Shown piece by piece: positions 23,577-30,947 of a stretch of 64,000 nt of DNA. A program made the translations under genes and the position numbers. Positions within the stretch are counted from its first letter, which is position 1; each line of letters opens with the position of its first letter. The stretch comes from WHSW01 sp963767285. Its GTDB lineage: Bacteria > Actinomycetota > Thermoleophilia > Solirubrobacterales > 70-9. The stretch lies in NCBI GenBank assembly GCA_963767285.1, contig CAVYDJ010000003.1, positions 1 through 64,000 of the forward strand, read 5' to 3'. The notes beneath the pieces were generated by a model. It did no database searches. It saw nothing but the letters and a program-made list of their open reading frames with translations, and was not told where the DNA came from.

Positions 23577-24538
23577 GCGAGATGACATACCTGGAGGCGA
23601 TCTCCGACGGCCTCCGCGAGGAGATGCGGCGCGACGAGTCCGTGTTCTGCATCGGCGAGGACATCGGCGCGTTCGGTGGCGCGTTCAAGGTGACCGACGG
23701 TTTCCTGGAGGAGTTCGGCGCCGACCGGGTGCTCGACACCCCGCTTGCCGAGAACGCGATCATCGGCGCCGCGGTCGGCGCCGCGGTCGAGGGGTTGAGG
23801 CCGGTCTGCGAGATGCAGTTCGCCGACTTCATCTCCTGTGGCTTCGACCAGCTCGTCAACGTCGCCGCCAAGCTCCACTACCGCCAGGGCGTCGCCGCCC
23901 CGATGGTCGTGCGGCTGCCGTCCGGTGGCGGCTTCTCCGGCGGGCCCTTCCACTCGCAGAACCCGGAGGCCTGGTTCCTGCAGGCGCCGGGATTGAAGGT
24001 GGTCGCGCCGGCCACGGCGGATGACGCCAAGGGCCTGCTGACCGCGGCGATCCGCGACCCGAACCCGGTCTGCTATCTCGAGCACAAGGGCCTCTACCGC
24101 TACGTCAAGGGCGAGGTCCCGGAGGGCGAGTACACGGTCGAGCTCGGCAAGGCGCGGATCGCGCGCGAGGGCGAGGAGATGACCGTGATCACCTACGGAT
24201 CCGGCGTTCACCTGGCGCTCCAGGCGGCCGAGGCGCTCGACGAGTCGATCGAGGTGATCGACCTGCGGTCGCTGTGTCCGCTCGACACGGAGGCGATCCT
24301 GGCCAGCGCCCGCAAGACGGGCAAGGTCCTGGTCGCACACGAGGCGACCCAATCGTGCGGGGTGGCGGCGGAGGTCGCCGCGCTGGTCGCAGCCGAGGCC
24401 TTCGAGGACCTCGACGCGCCGGTCCGGCGGCTCACCGCCCCGGACGTTCCAATCCCGTTCAGCCCGCCGCTGGAGCAGGCCGTCCTGCCGCAGCTCGAGG
24501 ACATGAAGGAGGCTTGCGATGAGCTCCTCAAGTACTGA
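23573..24538 (+). CDS. 2-oxoacid dehydrogenase E1 beta subunit (branched-chain-type, putative)
   Basis: A 321-residue beta subunit with the features FCIGEDIGAFGGAFKVTDGFLEEF, DTPLAENAIIGAAVGAAVEGLRPV, RLPSGGGFSGGPFHSQNPEAWF and the C-terminal VIDLRSLCPLDTEAILASARKTGKVLV. The loop GPFHSQNPEA resembles that of branched-chain and acetoin E1-beta rather than the THSHSFEA loop of the first set. ATG overlaps the E1-alpha stop (ATGA), and its 3' end overlaps the E2 gene by 20 bases. The two E1 pairs in the window are therefore paralogues with different substrate loops. Confidence 0.9.
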   Translation: MSEMTYLEAISDGLREEMRRDESVFCIGEDIGAFGGAFKVTDGFLEEFGADRVLDTPLAENAIIGAAVGAAVEGLRPVCEMQFADFISCGFDQLVNVAAKLHYRQGVAAPMVVRLPSGGGFSGGPFHSQNPEAWFLQAPGLKVVAPATADDAKGLLTAAIRDPNPVCYLEHKGLYRYVKGEVPEGEYTVELGKARIAREGEEMTVITYGSGVHLALQAAEALDESIEVIDLRSLCPLDTEAILASARKTGKVLVAHEATQSCGVAAEVAALVAAEAFEDLDAPVRRLTAPDVPIPFSPPLEQAVLPQLEDMKEACDELLKY

Positions 24539-25712
24539 ACAGCTCGTGCAGATCGAGATGCCCAAGATGGGCATCAGCGTGTCCGAGGGAACGATCCTCG
24601 AATGGCGCAAGCAGCCGGGCGACTGGGTCGAGGCCGACGAGACGATCGCCGACGTCACGACGGACAAGGTCGACGTTGAGATCCCGTCGCCGGCGACAGG
24701 GCGCGTCGCGAAGCTGGTCGTCGAGGCCGGCGAAACGGTCGACGTCGGCACGGTGATCGCCGAGATCGACTCCGGTTCGAGCCCGGGGCAGGCGCATCCC
24801 GACGAGGACCGCCCGGCGGATCACAAGCCTGCTGAGGAGGAATCCGATCGTTCTGGATTCATCTCACCCGTTGTCAAGCGGATCGCTGACAAGCACCAGA
24901 TCGATCTCTCAAATGTGGAGGGCACCGGCATCGGTGGCCGGATTCGGAAGAAGGATGTACTGGCTCATGTTTCCAACGGACATGAAAAGCCCCAGCCCGT
25001 GCTCCACAGTGAATCTCCGTACCGGCCCGACGAGCCGGAAACGAACGGCAACCGCGAGCCGATGTCGCCGATGCGCCAGGCGATCGCCAAGCACATGGTC
25101 GAGAGCCGCCGCACGTCGGCGCACTGCACGACGATCGTCGAGGTGGACATGGGCAAGGTCGCAAAGCGCCGCAAGGAGCTGGGCACCACGTATCTCGCGT
25201 TCGTCGCGCGCGCGACGGTCGCGAGCCTGGCCGAGTTCCCGGCCCTGAACGCCTCAATCGAGGGCGACGAGATCGTCTACCACGACGACGTCAACCTCGG
25301 GATCGCGGTGGCGCTCGACGACGGCCTGATCGTGCCGGTGGTCCCGAAGGCGCAGCGGCTCAGCGTCCAGGGCCTCGCCGAGTCGATCGTCGACCTCGCC
25401 GAGCGGGCGCGGTCGAAGCGCCTGAACCCCGACGAGGTCCACGGCGGGACGTTCACGATCACCAACCCGGGGGCGTTCGGCGCCGTGCTGGCGACCCCGA
25501 TCATCAACCAGCCGCAGGTGGCGATCCTCGACCTCGAGGCGGTCGTCAAGCGCCCGGTCGTGATCACGGACGAGTCCGGCAACGACTCGATCGCGATCCG
25601 CCCGATGACGTACCTGTGCATGTCGTGGGACCACCGGGCCCTGGACGGCGCCGTCGCGGCGAGGTTCCTCGGCGCGGTGAAGGGCCGCCTCGAGGCGGGA
25701 GGCGAGCTCTGA
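24519..25712 (+). CDS. Dihydrolipoamide acyltransferase (E2), second complex
   Basis: A 397-residue E2. It has a lipoyl domain at residues 8-82 (lipoyl-lysine in DVTTDKVDVEI), an acidic/polar linker, a subunit-binding domain (FISPVVKRIADKHQIDL...GGRIRKKDV, about 112-150) and the CoA acyltransferase core with the standard motif SWDHRALDGA. In contrast to the pyruvate-type E2 upstream, the catalytic Asp is present. It carries the acyl group from this E1 to CoA, and the E3 is presumably the lpdA product. The start lies 20 bases inside the E1-beta gene and the stop overlaps the next ATG (TGATG), so it is coupled on both sides. Confidence 0.9.
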   Translation: MSSSSTEQLVQIEMPKMGISVSEGTILEWRKQPGDWVEADETIADVTTDKVDVEIPSPATGRVAKLVVEAGETVDVGTVIAEIDSGSSPGQAHPDEDRPADHKPAEEESDRSGFISPVVKRIADKHQIDLSNVEGTGIGGRIRKKDVLAHVSNGHEKPQPVLHSESPYRPDEPETNGNREPMSPMRQAIAKHMVESRRTSAHCTTIVEVDMGKVAKRRKELGTTYLAFVARATVASLAEFPALNASIEGDEIVYHDDVNLGIAVALDDGLIVPVVPKAQRLSVQGLAESIVDLAERARSKRLNPDEVHGGTFTITNPGAFGAVLATPIINQPQVAILDLEAVVKRPVVITDESGNDSIAIRPMTYLCMSWDHRALDGAVAARFLGAVKGRLEAGGEL

Positions 25713-26818
25713 TGGCGATCGCGATCCGCCGCTCGGAGAACGGCAACACGGCAACACCCCCGGCGATCGCGACGATTGCCCCGGTCGCGCTCGACCACGA
25801 GCAGGTGGTCGTGCGCAGGGGGGAGCGGTCGGGCCTCTATTGCGTGGTCGCCGTGCACTCGACCGCGCTCGGGCCGGCGCTCGGGGGGCTGCGCATCTGG
25901 CACTACCCCGACCAGAGCGACGCGATGCGCGACGCGATGCGCCTGGCCGCGGGGATGACCCTGAAGGCGGCCGCCGCGGGCCTGAACCTGGGAGGGGGTA
26001 AGGGCGTGATCTGCGCCCCCCAGGACGGGCTCGACGGCGTGCGCCGCAGGGACGCCCTGCTCGACTTCGCAGACGTGGTCGAGTCGCTGGACGGCCGGTA
26101 CATCACGGCCGAAGATGTCGGCACGGCGCCGGCGGACCTGATCGTGGTCCGAAGGCGCACGTCCTACGTCACCGGCCTGCCGCCCGACCTGGGCGGCTCC
26201 GGCGATCCGAGCCCGTTCACGGCGATCGGCGTCGAGGCAGCGCTCCGGGCCTGTGCGGCAGAGCACTGGCGATACGGGGGCCTGTCGGGCCGCACGGCGT
26301 GTGTGGTCGGGCTGGGACACGTCGGGGCCGCCCTCGCGCGGCGCCTCGCCGACGCCGGCTGCGAGCTCATCGTCTCCGACATCGACCCGGCGAAACGGGC
26401 GCTGACGGACGCCCTCGGGGCGACCTGGCGCGATCCCGAGGACGCGATGCTCGCCCAGTGCGACGTGCTCGTTCCGTGCGCGCTGGGCGGCGCGATCACG
26501 CACGACAACGTCGGCCTGCTCGGCTGCGAGGTCGTCTGCGGCTCGGCGAACAACCAGCTGGCCGACGACTCCCTGGCGGCGAAGCTGGCGGAGCGCGGAA
26601 TCCTCTACGCGCCCGACTTCATCGCCAACGCCGGTGGCCTGATGCACGTGTTCATGGAGATCTCGGACTACTCGGAGGTCCGCGCCGTGGAGCTCGCGGA
26701 GGGGATCGAAGAGACGCTCGGGCGCGTGTTCGCGGTCGCGTCGCAGCTCGGGATCACGCCGCTCGAGGCGGCGCACGAGCTCGCGCACCGGCGCCTGCGG
26801 GCGGCTCTGCGAGACTGA
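25712..26818 (+). CDS. Glu/Leu/Phe/Val-family amino acid dehydrogenase (leucine/valine-type)
   Basis: A 368-residue NAD-dependent dehydrogenase. The catalytic lysine region is AAGMTLKAAAAGLNLGGGKGVI and the Rossmann fold is CVVGLGHVGAALARRLADAG near residue 200, followed by the SANNQLAD and DFIANAGGLM stretches. Length and the short N-terminal domain match leucine or valine dehydrogenases rather than hexameric glutamate dehydrogenase (which is present separately at 39924). Deamination of Leu/Val/Ile gives the 2-oxoacids that the E1/E2 complex directly upstream would consume. The ATG overlaps the E2 stop. A phenylalanine substrate cannot be excluded. Confidence 0.85.
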   Translation: MAIAIRRSENGNTATPPAIATIAPVALDHEQVVVRRGERSGLYCVVAVHSTALGPALGGLRIWHYPDQSDAMRDAMRLAAGMTLKAAAAGLNLGGGKGVICAPQDGLDGVRRRDALLDFADVVESLDGRYITAEDVGTAPADLIVVRRRTSYVTGLPPDLGGSGDPSPFTAIGVEAALRACAAEHWRYGGLSGRTACVVGLGHVGAALARRLADAGCELIVSDIDPAKRALTDALGATWRDPEDAMLAQCDVLVPCALGGAITHDNVGLLGCEVVCGSANNQLADDSLAAKLAERGILYAPDFIANAGGLMHVFMEISDYSEVRAVELAEGIEETLGRVFAVASQLGITPLEAAHELAHRRLRAALRD

Positions 26819-26823
26819 GCTCG

Positions 26824-27546
26824 ATGGACAGCCTGCTCGTCGTCCGGCTCGGGCTCGTCCCCTACCAGGAGGGGGTGCGGATGCAGCGGGCGCTCGAGGC
26901 GGCACGCGGCGCCGGCGAGATCGCCGACACGGTGCTGATCCTGGAGCACCCGCCCGTCTACACCCAGGGGCGCCGCTCCAACCCGGAGGAGCTGCCGATG
27001 GGCGAGGACTGGTATCGGATGCAGGGGATCGAGATCGTACGGACCGACCGCGGGGGCCAGCTCACCTACCACGGTCCCGGCCAGCTGGTCGCCTATCCGA
27101 TCATGGACCTGCGCGCGCTCGCGGACCCCGACGACGTCCACGCGTTCGTGCGCGCGATGGAGCGGGCGATGATCGCCGCGCTCGGCGATTTCGGCGTCGC
27201 GGCGCAGCTGATCGACGGGCTGACCGGCGTTTGGGTCGGCGACGACCCGCCGCCCGCCGGCGACGCGCGCAAGATCGGCTCGATCGGGATCCACGTGCGC
27301 CGCGGGATCACCACCCATGGACTGGCGGTCAACGTCGCCAACGACCTGCAGCCGTTCGAGTGGGTGGTGCCGTGCGGGATCGACGCCTGCCGGATGACAT
27401 CGCTGACCCGCGAGCTCGGCGCCGAGCAGGACGTCGGCGAGTTCGCCACCGCGCTCGTCGCGCGGCTCGGCGAGGCGTACGAGCGCGAGCCGGTCGAGAC
27501 CGCGCCGGAGGAAGTCCTGGGGTCACTAACGTTGACCGCATCATGA
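26824..27546 (+). CDS. lipB: Lipoyl(octanoyl) transferase LipB
   Basis: A 240-residue enzyme that moves the octanoyl group from acyl carrier protein to the lipoyl domains of E2 and GcvH. It has the family segments EHPPVYTQGRRS, RGGQLTYHGPGQLVAYP, the lysine in ARKIGSIGIHVRRGITTHGLAVNV and the acyl-accepting cysteine in VPCGID. It begins 5 bases after the amino acid dehydrogenase stop and its end overlaps lipA (ATGA). Position directly after two E2 genes shows dedicated cofactor supply for the dehydrogenase complexes. Confidence 0.95.
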   Translation: MDSLLVVRLGLVPYQEGVRMQRALEAARGAGEIADTVLILEHPPVYTQGRRSNPEELPMGEDWYRMQGIEIVRTDRGGQLTYHGPGQLVAYPIMDLRALADPDDVHAFVRAMERAMIAALGDFGVAAQLIDGLTGVWVGDDPPPAGDARKIGSIGIHVRRGITTHGLAVNVANDLQPFEWVVPCGIDACRMTSLTRELGAEQDVGEFATALVARLGEAYEREPVETAPEEVLGSLTLTAS

Positions 27547-28508
27547 GCGGAACCGCCGAGCGCATTCACGTCACCCGCTCGCGCGCCCACCCGGGCGGCG
27601 CGACCGGGATCGAGGGCCGGCCGTTCCGCGAGCGCAAGCCGCCGTGGCTGAAGGTCCCCGCGCCGGGCGGGGAGACCTACCGGAAGCTGAAGAAGTCGAT
27701 CGAGGCCGACAACCTGCACACCGTCTGCGAGGAGGCCAACTGCCCCAATGTCGGCGAGTGCTGGGAGCGGGGCACGGCGACCTTCATGATCCTCGGCGAC
27801 GTCTGCACCCGGCGCTGCGGGTTCTGCAACGTGCAGACCGGCGTGCCGACCTGGAACGATCCGCTCGAGCCGCTGCGGGTCGCGACCCAGGTCAAGAAGA
27901 TGGGGCTGCGCCATGCGGTCGTCACGTCGGTCGACCGCGACGACCTTCCCGACTACGGCGCGAGCGCCTTCGTCGGCGTGATCCGCTCGATCCGGATGAT
28001 GGCTCCCGAGTGCAAGGTCGAGGTCCTGACCCCCGACTTCCGCGGCCAGGAGATGCCGCTGGCGAAGGTCATCCACGAGCGTCCCGACGTCTTCAACCAC
28101 AACGTTGAGACGGTTCCCCGGCTCTACCCCCGCGCCCGGCGCGGATCCGACTTCCTGCGCTCCTGCCGCGTCCTGCGCCTGGCGAAGGAGATGGGCGGCG
28201 ATCGCGTCGTGACGAAGTCGGGGCTGATGGTCGGACTCGGGGAGGAGTTCGACGAGATGGTCGACACCTTCAGAGTTCTCCGCGAGCACCAGGTCCAGAT
28301 CCTCACCGTCGGCCAATACCTGCGGCCCACAGAGAATCACCTCCCGGTGGTCCGCTACTGGCACCCGGACGAGTTCGACCGCCTACGCGACGCCGCGTAT
28401 GAGCTCGGCTTCGAGTCGGTCGCCGCCGGTCCGCTGGTCCGAAGCTCCTACCACGCCGACGAATCGGCGCGGGAGGTCAGCGAGCGCCAGGCTCTGCTCA
28501 GCCCGTAG
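27543..28508 (+). CDS. lipA: Lipoyl synthase LipA
   Basis: Radical-SAM enzyme of 321 residues that inserts two sulfur atoms into the octanoyl chain. The auxiliary [4Fe-4S] cluster ligands are in CEEANCPNVGEC, and the radical-SAM cluster is CTRRCGFC. The C-terminal serine ligand of the auxiliary cluster is in GPLVRSSYHA. The start overlaps the lipB stop, giving a coupled lipBA pair, the last genes of a probable 22.3-28.5 kb transcript. An N-terminal extension of about 25 residues precedes the conserved RKPPWLKV stretch. Confidence 0.96.
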   Translation: MSGTAERIHVTRSRAHPGGATGIEGRPFRERKPPWLKVPAPGGETYRKLKKSIEADNLHTVCEEANCPNVGECWERGTATFMILGDVCTRRCGFCNVQTGVPTWNDPLEPLRVATQVKKMGLRHAVVTSVDRDDLPDYGASAFVGVIRSIRMMAPECKVEVLTPDFRGQEMPLAKVIHERPDVFNHNVETVPRLYPRARRGSDFLRSCRVLRLAKEMGGDRVVTKSGLMVGLGEEFDEMVDTFRVLREHQVQILTVGQYLRPTENHLPVVRYWHPDEFDRLRDAAYELGFESVAAGPLVRSSYHADESAREVSERQALLSP

Positions 28509-28586
28509 CTGCGGGGGCCTAGGCGTCGGACGCCGGGCGGACGGCGCGGGGCCGAAACTCGCCCTCGCTCCGCGGGTTCTTGAGGC

Positions 28587-28982
28587 ATGCCGGCGGGGAG
28601 GCTGAGGCTGGGTCTGGCGACGATCGGGGTTCTGATCGCGTTCGCGCCCGCGGGCGACGCGGACACCGTTCCGGACGACCCGGCGCCGCTGGCGATCGGC
28701 GTCGTGCCCCAGCGCTCCTACGACGACTCGGACGCGAAGCGGATGAACGCCGCCGGGATCGGCTCCGTGCGCGTGTGGTTCTCGTGGGCACAGGTCGAAG
28801 GCACGCGCGGGGCGTTCGACTGGGGACAGCTGGACGAGAGGCAGATCTGGAACGAGCCCAACCTGTCGTCGTTCTGGGGCCCGGCGGTCGACCCCCCCTA
28901 CGACGTTCCGGACATCGCCCTCGCGTTCGACGGGATCGCCGTTCACCCCTACACGACCTTGCGCGAGTTCACCGGCGCCTAG
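28587..28982 (+). pseudogene. Remnant of a secreted GH39-like glycoside hydrolase with internal deletions
   Basis: A 131-residue frame starting with a possible signal peptide. It contains GIGSVRVWFSWAQVEGTRGAFDWGQLDE, then abruptly IWNEPNLSSFW (the acid/base NEPN region of clan-A hydrolases) and FDGIAVHPYTT. In full-length relatives these blocks are separated by tens of residues that would build the barrel, so at least two internal segments are missing. The protein cannot form a complete TIM barrel and I call it a decayed gene. The alternative is a very short secreted protein of unknown use. Its stop overlaps the convergent DUF2945 gene. Confidence 0.55.
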
Positions 28983-29191
28983 CCGGCGCGGCGTAAGGCG
29001 GCGGGCCGGCGAGTGGTCTCCTTGCCGGAGGACTCGCTGCGCACGACGTAACGGGGATCGTCACGCGAAGCCGCGACCACCTGCCCGCCGATCTCCGTCC
29101 GCTTGGTGAGGCGCCGCCGAATGCGGCCCTTCACGGTCCTGCCCCGGAAGTTCCACTCCACGCGGTCGCCCCGCTTGAACTCCTGCGCCAC
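28979..29191 (-). CDS. DUF2945 (hypervirulence-associated Tudor-type) small protein
   Basis: A 70-residue basic protein. FKRGDRVEWNFRGRTVKGRIRRRLTKRTEIGGQVVAASRDDPRYVVRSE matches the DUF2945 small SH3/Tudor-like fold, whose biochemical role is not established. A longer open frame extends to 29464, but AAGGAG sits 6 bases before the GTG at 29191 and the upstream part has no homology-like features. It is divergent from the rhomboid-like gene. Confidence 0.75.
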   Translation of the reverse strand: MAQEFKRGDRVEWNFRGRTVKGRIRRRLTKRTEIGGQVVAASRDDPRYVVRSESSGKETTRRPAALRRAG

Positions 29192-29279
29192 TGCCGCTCC
29201 TTTCGTTGGGTCCGTCGACTCCAACCCCGGCGCGCGGCCCGGCGCCCCCTCGAACGGTCGCTCTACGCTTTGGCCCGCG

Positions 29280-29867
29280 TTGCTGCCGCTCAAGGACAAC
29301 CTGCCGTCGAACGGCGCTCCGCTCGTCACCCTGTCGCTGATCGCCGCCACCGTGGTCCTCTGGATCGCCGGCTGGGATCCAAACCTGAGCGACACCTGGT
29401 GGCCGCTCGCCGCGGTTGCCTCGTTGTTCGTCAGCGGCGGGTTCTGGGAGGTCGTGGTCAACATGCTCTTCCTCTGGCTTGTCGCGAAGAGCCTCGAGGA
29501 GTCGCTCGGCCGGGGTGGTTTCCTGGCTCTGTTCCTGCTGGCCGGGGTCGTGGCCGCCGGCGTCCAGGAGCTCGCCGAGCCCGAAACCGTGGCGCCCTCC
29601 GTCGGCGTCGCCGGGGCAATCGCGGGACTTATCGGCGCCTACGCGGTGCTGTTTCCCCGCGCGCGGATCCTCTGCTGGGTGCTGATCCCGTTCTTCGTCA
29701 GCTTCGTCGAGGTCCCGGCGCTGATCCTGGCGGCGGTCTGGTTTGCGCTCCAGGCTCTGGACGCGCTCGGCCAACCGCCGGCCGTCGCGCTGCTCGGCGG
29801 CGCCGCAATCGGTGTACTAGTCGCGTGGATCCCGATCTTCGGACAGCGCTACTCGTCGGCGGCCTGA
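29280..29867 (+). CDS. Rhomboid-like membrane protein lacking the catalytic serine
   Basis: About 195 residues with six hydrophobic segments. The opening LLPLKDNLPSNGAPLVTLSLIAATVVLW and the block VGVAGAIAGLIGAYAVLFPRARI align with rhomboid proteases (typical GASGAIAG...GAY), but the serine position reads Val-Ala-Gly. The catalytic histidine is also not evident in the last helix, so it is probably a pseudo-protease that binds membrane proteins without cutting them. No ATG fits; TTG at 29280 is the best start. It is followed by an overlapping small membrane protein. Confidence 0.75.
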   Translation: MLPLKDNLPSNGAPLVTLSLIAATVVLWIAGWDPNLSDTWWPLAAVASLFVSGGFWEVVVNMLFLWLVAKSLEESLGRGGFLALFLLAGVVAAGVQELAEPETVAPSVGVAGAIAGLIGAYAVLFPRARILCWVLIPFFVSFVEVPALILAAVWFALQALDALGQPPAVALLGGAAIGVLVAWIPIFGQRYSSAA

Positions 29868-30007
29868 TCTTCGTCGGCCTGTTCGCCGCGATGACGGTAG
29901 CCGTCGCGGTCGAGTTCGGCTTCGACGTGCTCACCGTCTCCGCCGCGGTGATCATCCTCTTGCTGGTCCTGCCGCTGATCGGAGCGCTGCGCAACCCGCC
30001 GGACTGA
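29825..30007 (+). CDS. Small two-helix membrane protein
   Basis: A 60-residue frame overlapping the end of the rhomboid-like gene in another phase. It begins with GTG (VDPDLRTALLVGG...) and has two hydrophobic segments around FVGLFAAMTVAVAVEFGFDVLTV and AAVIILLLVLPLIGAL. The pattern of a helix, the loop FGFDVLTV and a second helix ending GALRNPP is one I associate with a small conserved actinobacterial membrane protein of unknown role. The overlap suggests co-translation with the rhomboid-like gene. Confidence 0.6.
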   Translation: MDPDLRTALLVGGLIFVGLFAAMTVAVAVEFGFDVLTVSAAVIILLLVLPLIGALRNPPD

Positions 30008-30031
30008 CTGCGCCGCCTCGCCGCGCGGGCG

Positions 30032-30376
30032 TCAGGCCTCGAAGTGCAGGTACCGGTCGATCCCGGTCAGCGCCATCACGCGCTTCACCTGGTCGCGACC
30101 CTCCCGAATCCGTAGTCGATCGGAGTCCTCGTCAGACCGCCGCTTCGCGACGACGAGCAACCGAAGCCCGGCGGAGTCGATGAACGTGAGCTCGTCGAGG
30201 TCAAGCACGATCCGCTCAGCGCTTGACTTCTCCGCACGGATCAACTCCGCGTCCAGCGTTTCGGCGTTGCTCGCGTCGAGCTCGCCACGGACCGAGATCA
30301 GACAGAGGCCGTCTTCGAGGACGACCCCGATCGCCAGTCCCATTCCTTCCGTCAACCTGCCTTGCGTAGTAGCCAA
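30032..30376 (-). CDS. STAS-domain anti-sigma factor antagonist
   Basis: A 114-residue protein of the SpoIIAA/RsbV type. The STAS core is LISVRGELDASNAETLDAEL...IVLDLDELTFIDSAGLRLLVVAKRR; the serine of IDSAGL is the residue phosphorylated by anti-sigma kinases. In its unphosphorylated form it would bind the kinase and free a sigma factor. The TTG at 30376 was preferred because GGAAGGGAG lies 6 bases upstream; the downstream ATG has its purine stretch too close. No kinase or sigma gene is adjacent, so the partner is unknown. Confidence 0.8.
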   Translation of the reverse strand: MATTQGRLTEGMGLAIGVVLEDGLCLISVRGELDASNAETLDAELIRAEKSSAERIVLDLDELTFIDSAGLRLLVVAKRRSDEDSDRLRIREGRDQVKRVMALTGIDRYLHFEA

Positions 30377-30491
30377 GGGCGACTCCCTTCCGTCCAGAGG
30401 ATCTACACATCTGCGGTGCATGTGCGACTTGTGAGCGGCGGAAAAATAGCCCGATTTGCCCCTTCTCGCAAGTCGAATTTTCTGAGGTGCC

Positions 30492-30911
30492 CTAGGCGTG
30501 GGCGGACTCATCGAAGCGCGGTATCCCGTCGTCAGGGATCGGCTCCCACGCGGCCGCGTAGGCGACGAAGCTGCGCTTGCTCGGACGGACACCGGGGTCA
30601 CCGTCGAAGGCGCTCATCCGGACGCTCATCTGCGCGTGGTCGTCCGGGTCGCGGCTGAACAGGTGCGCTCCGCACTCGCCGCAGAACGCCTTCTCCCAGC
30701 CGCCGTCGGGGTGGCGCCAGGCCGCGACCAGGTCCTCGCCGGCAACGATCCGAAAGCCCGACCCGTCGACCTGCGCCTGCGCCGAGGCGGCGCTGCCGGT
30801 CCGCTTCTGACAACGCGTGCAATGACAGTAGGTCGCCCTGCGCGCGGGCTCGTCGATCTCGAACCGCACGCCGCCGCACAGGCAGCGGCCGGTCTGTGAG
30901 GGCCCGGTCAT
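30492..30911 (-). CDS. GFA-family (glutathione-dependent formaldehyde-activating-like) zinc protein
   Basis: A 139-residue protein with the CENP-V/GFA zinc pattern: CLCGGVRFE, CHCTRCQK and FCGECGAHLF give the cysteines of two zinc sites. Family members are often annotated as S-(hydroxymethyl)glutathione synthase, but the biochemical role of most is doubtful. It is divergent from the sulfatase gene with 36 bases between the start codons. TAGCCT stands 8 bases before the ATG and no ribosome site is visible. Confidence 0.85.
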   Translation of the reverse strand: MTGPSQTGRCLCGGVRFEIDEPARRATYCHCTRCQKRTGSAASAQAQVDGSGFRIVAGEDLVAAWRHPDGGWEKAFCGECGAHLFSRDPDDHAQMSVRMSAFDGDPGVRPSKRSFVAYAAAWEPIPDDGIPRFDESAHA

Positions 30912-30919
30912 CGGGCGTG

Positions 30920-30925
30920 AGGCTA
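30920..30925 (-). promoter_or_regulatory. -10 element of the GFA-family gene (leaderless)
   Basis: TAGCCT on the minus strand, 8 bases before the ATG at 30911. Confidence 0.45.
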
Positions 30926-30947
30926 TCCGTGAAACGATCCCGGCGCC

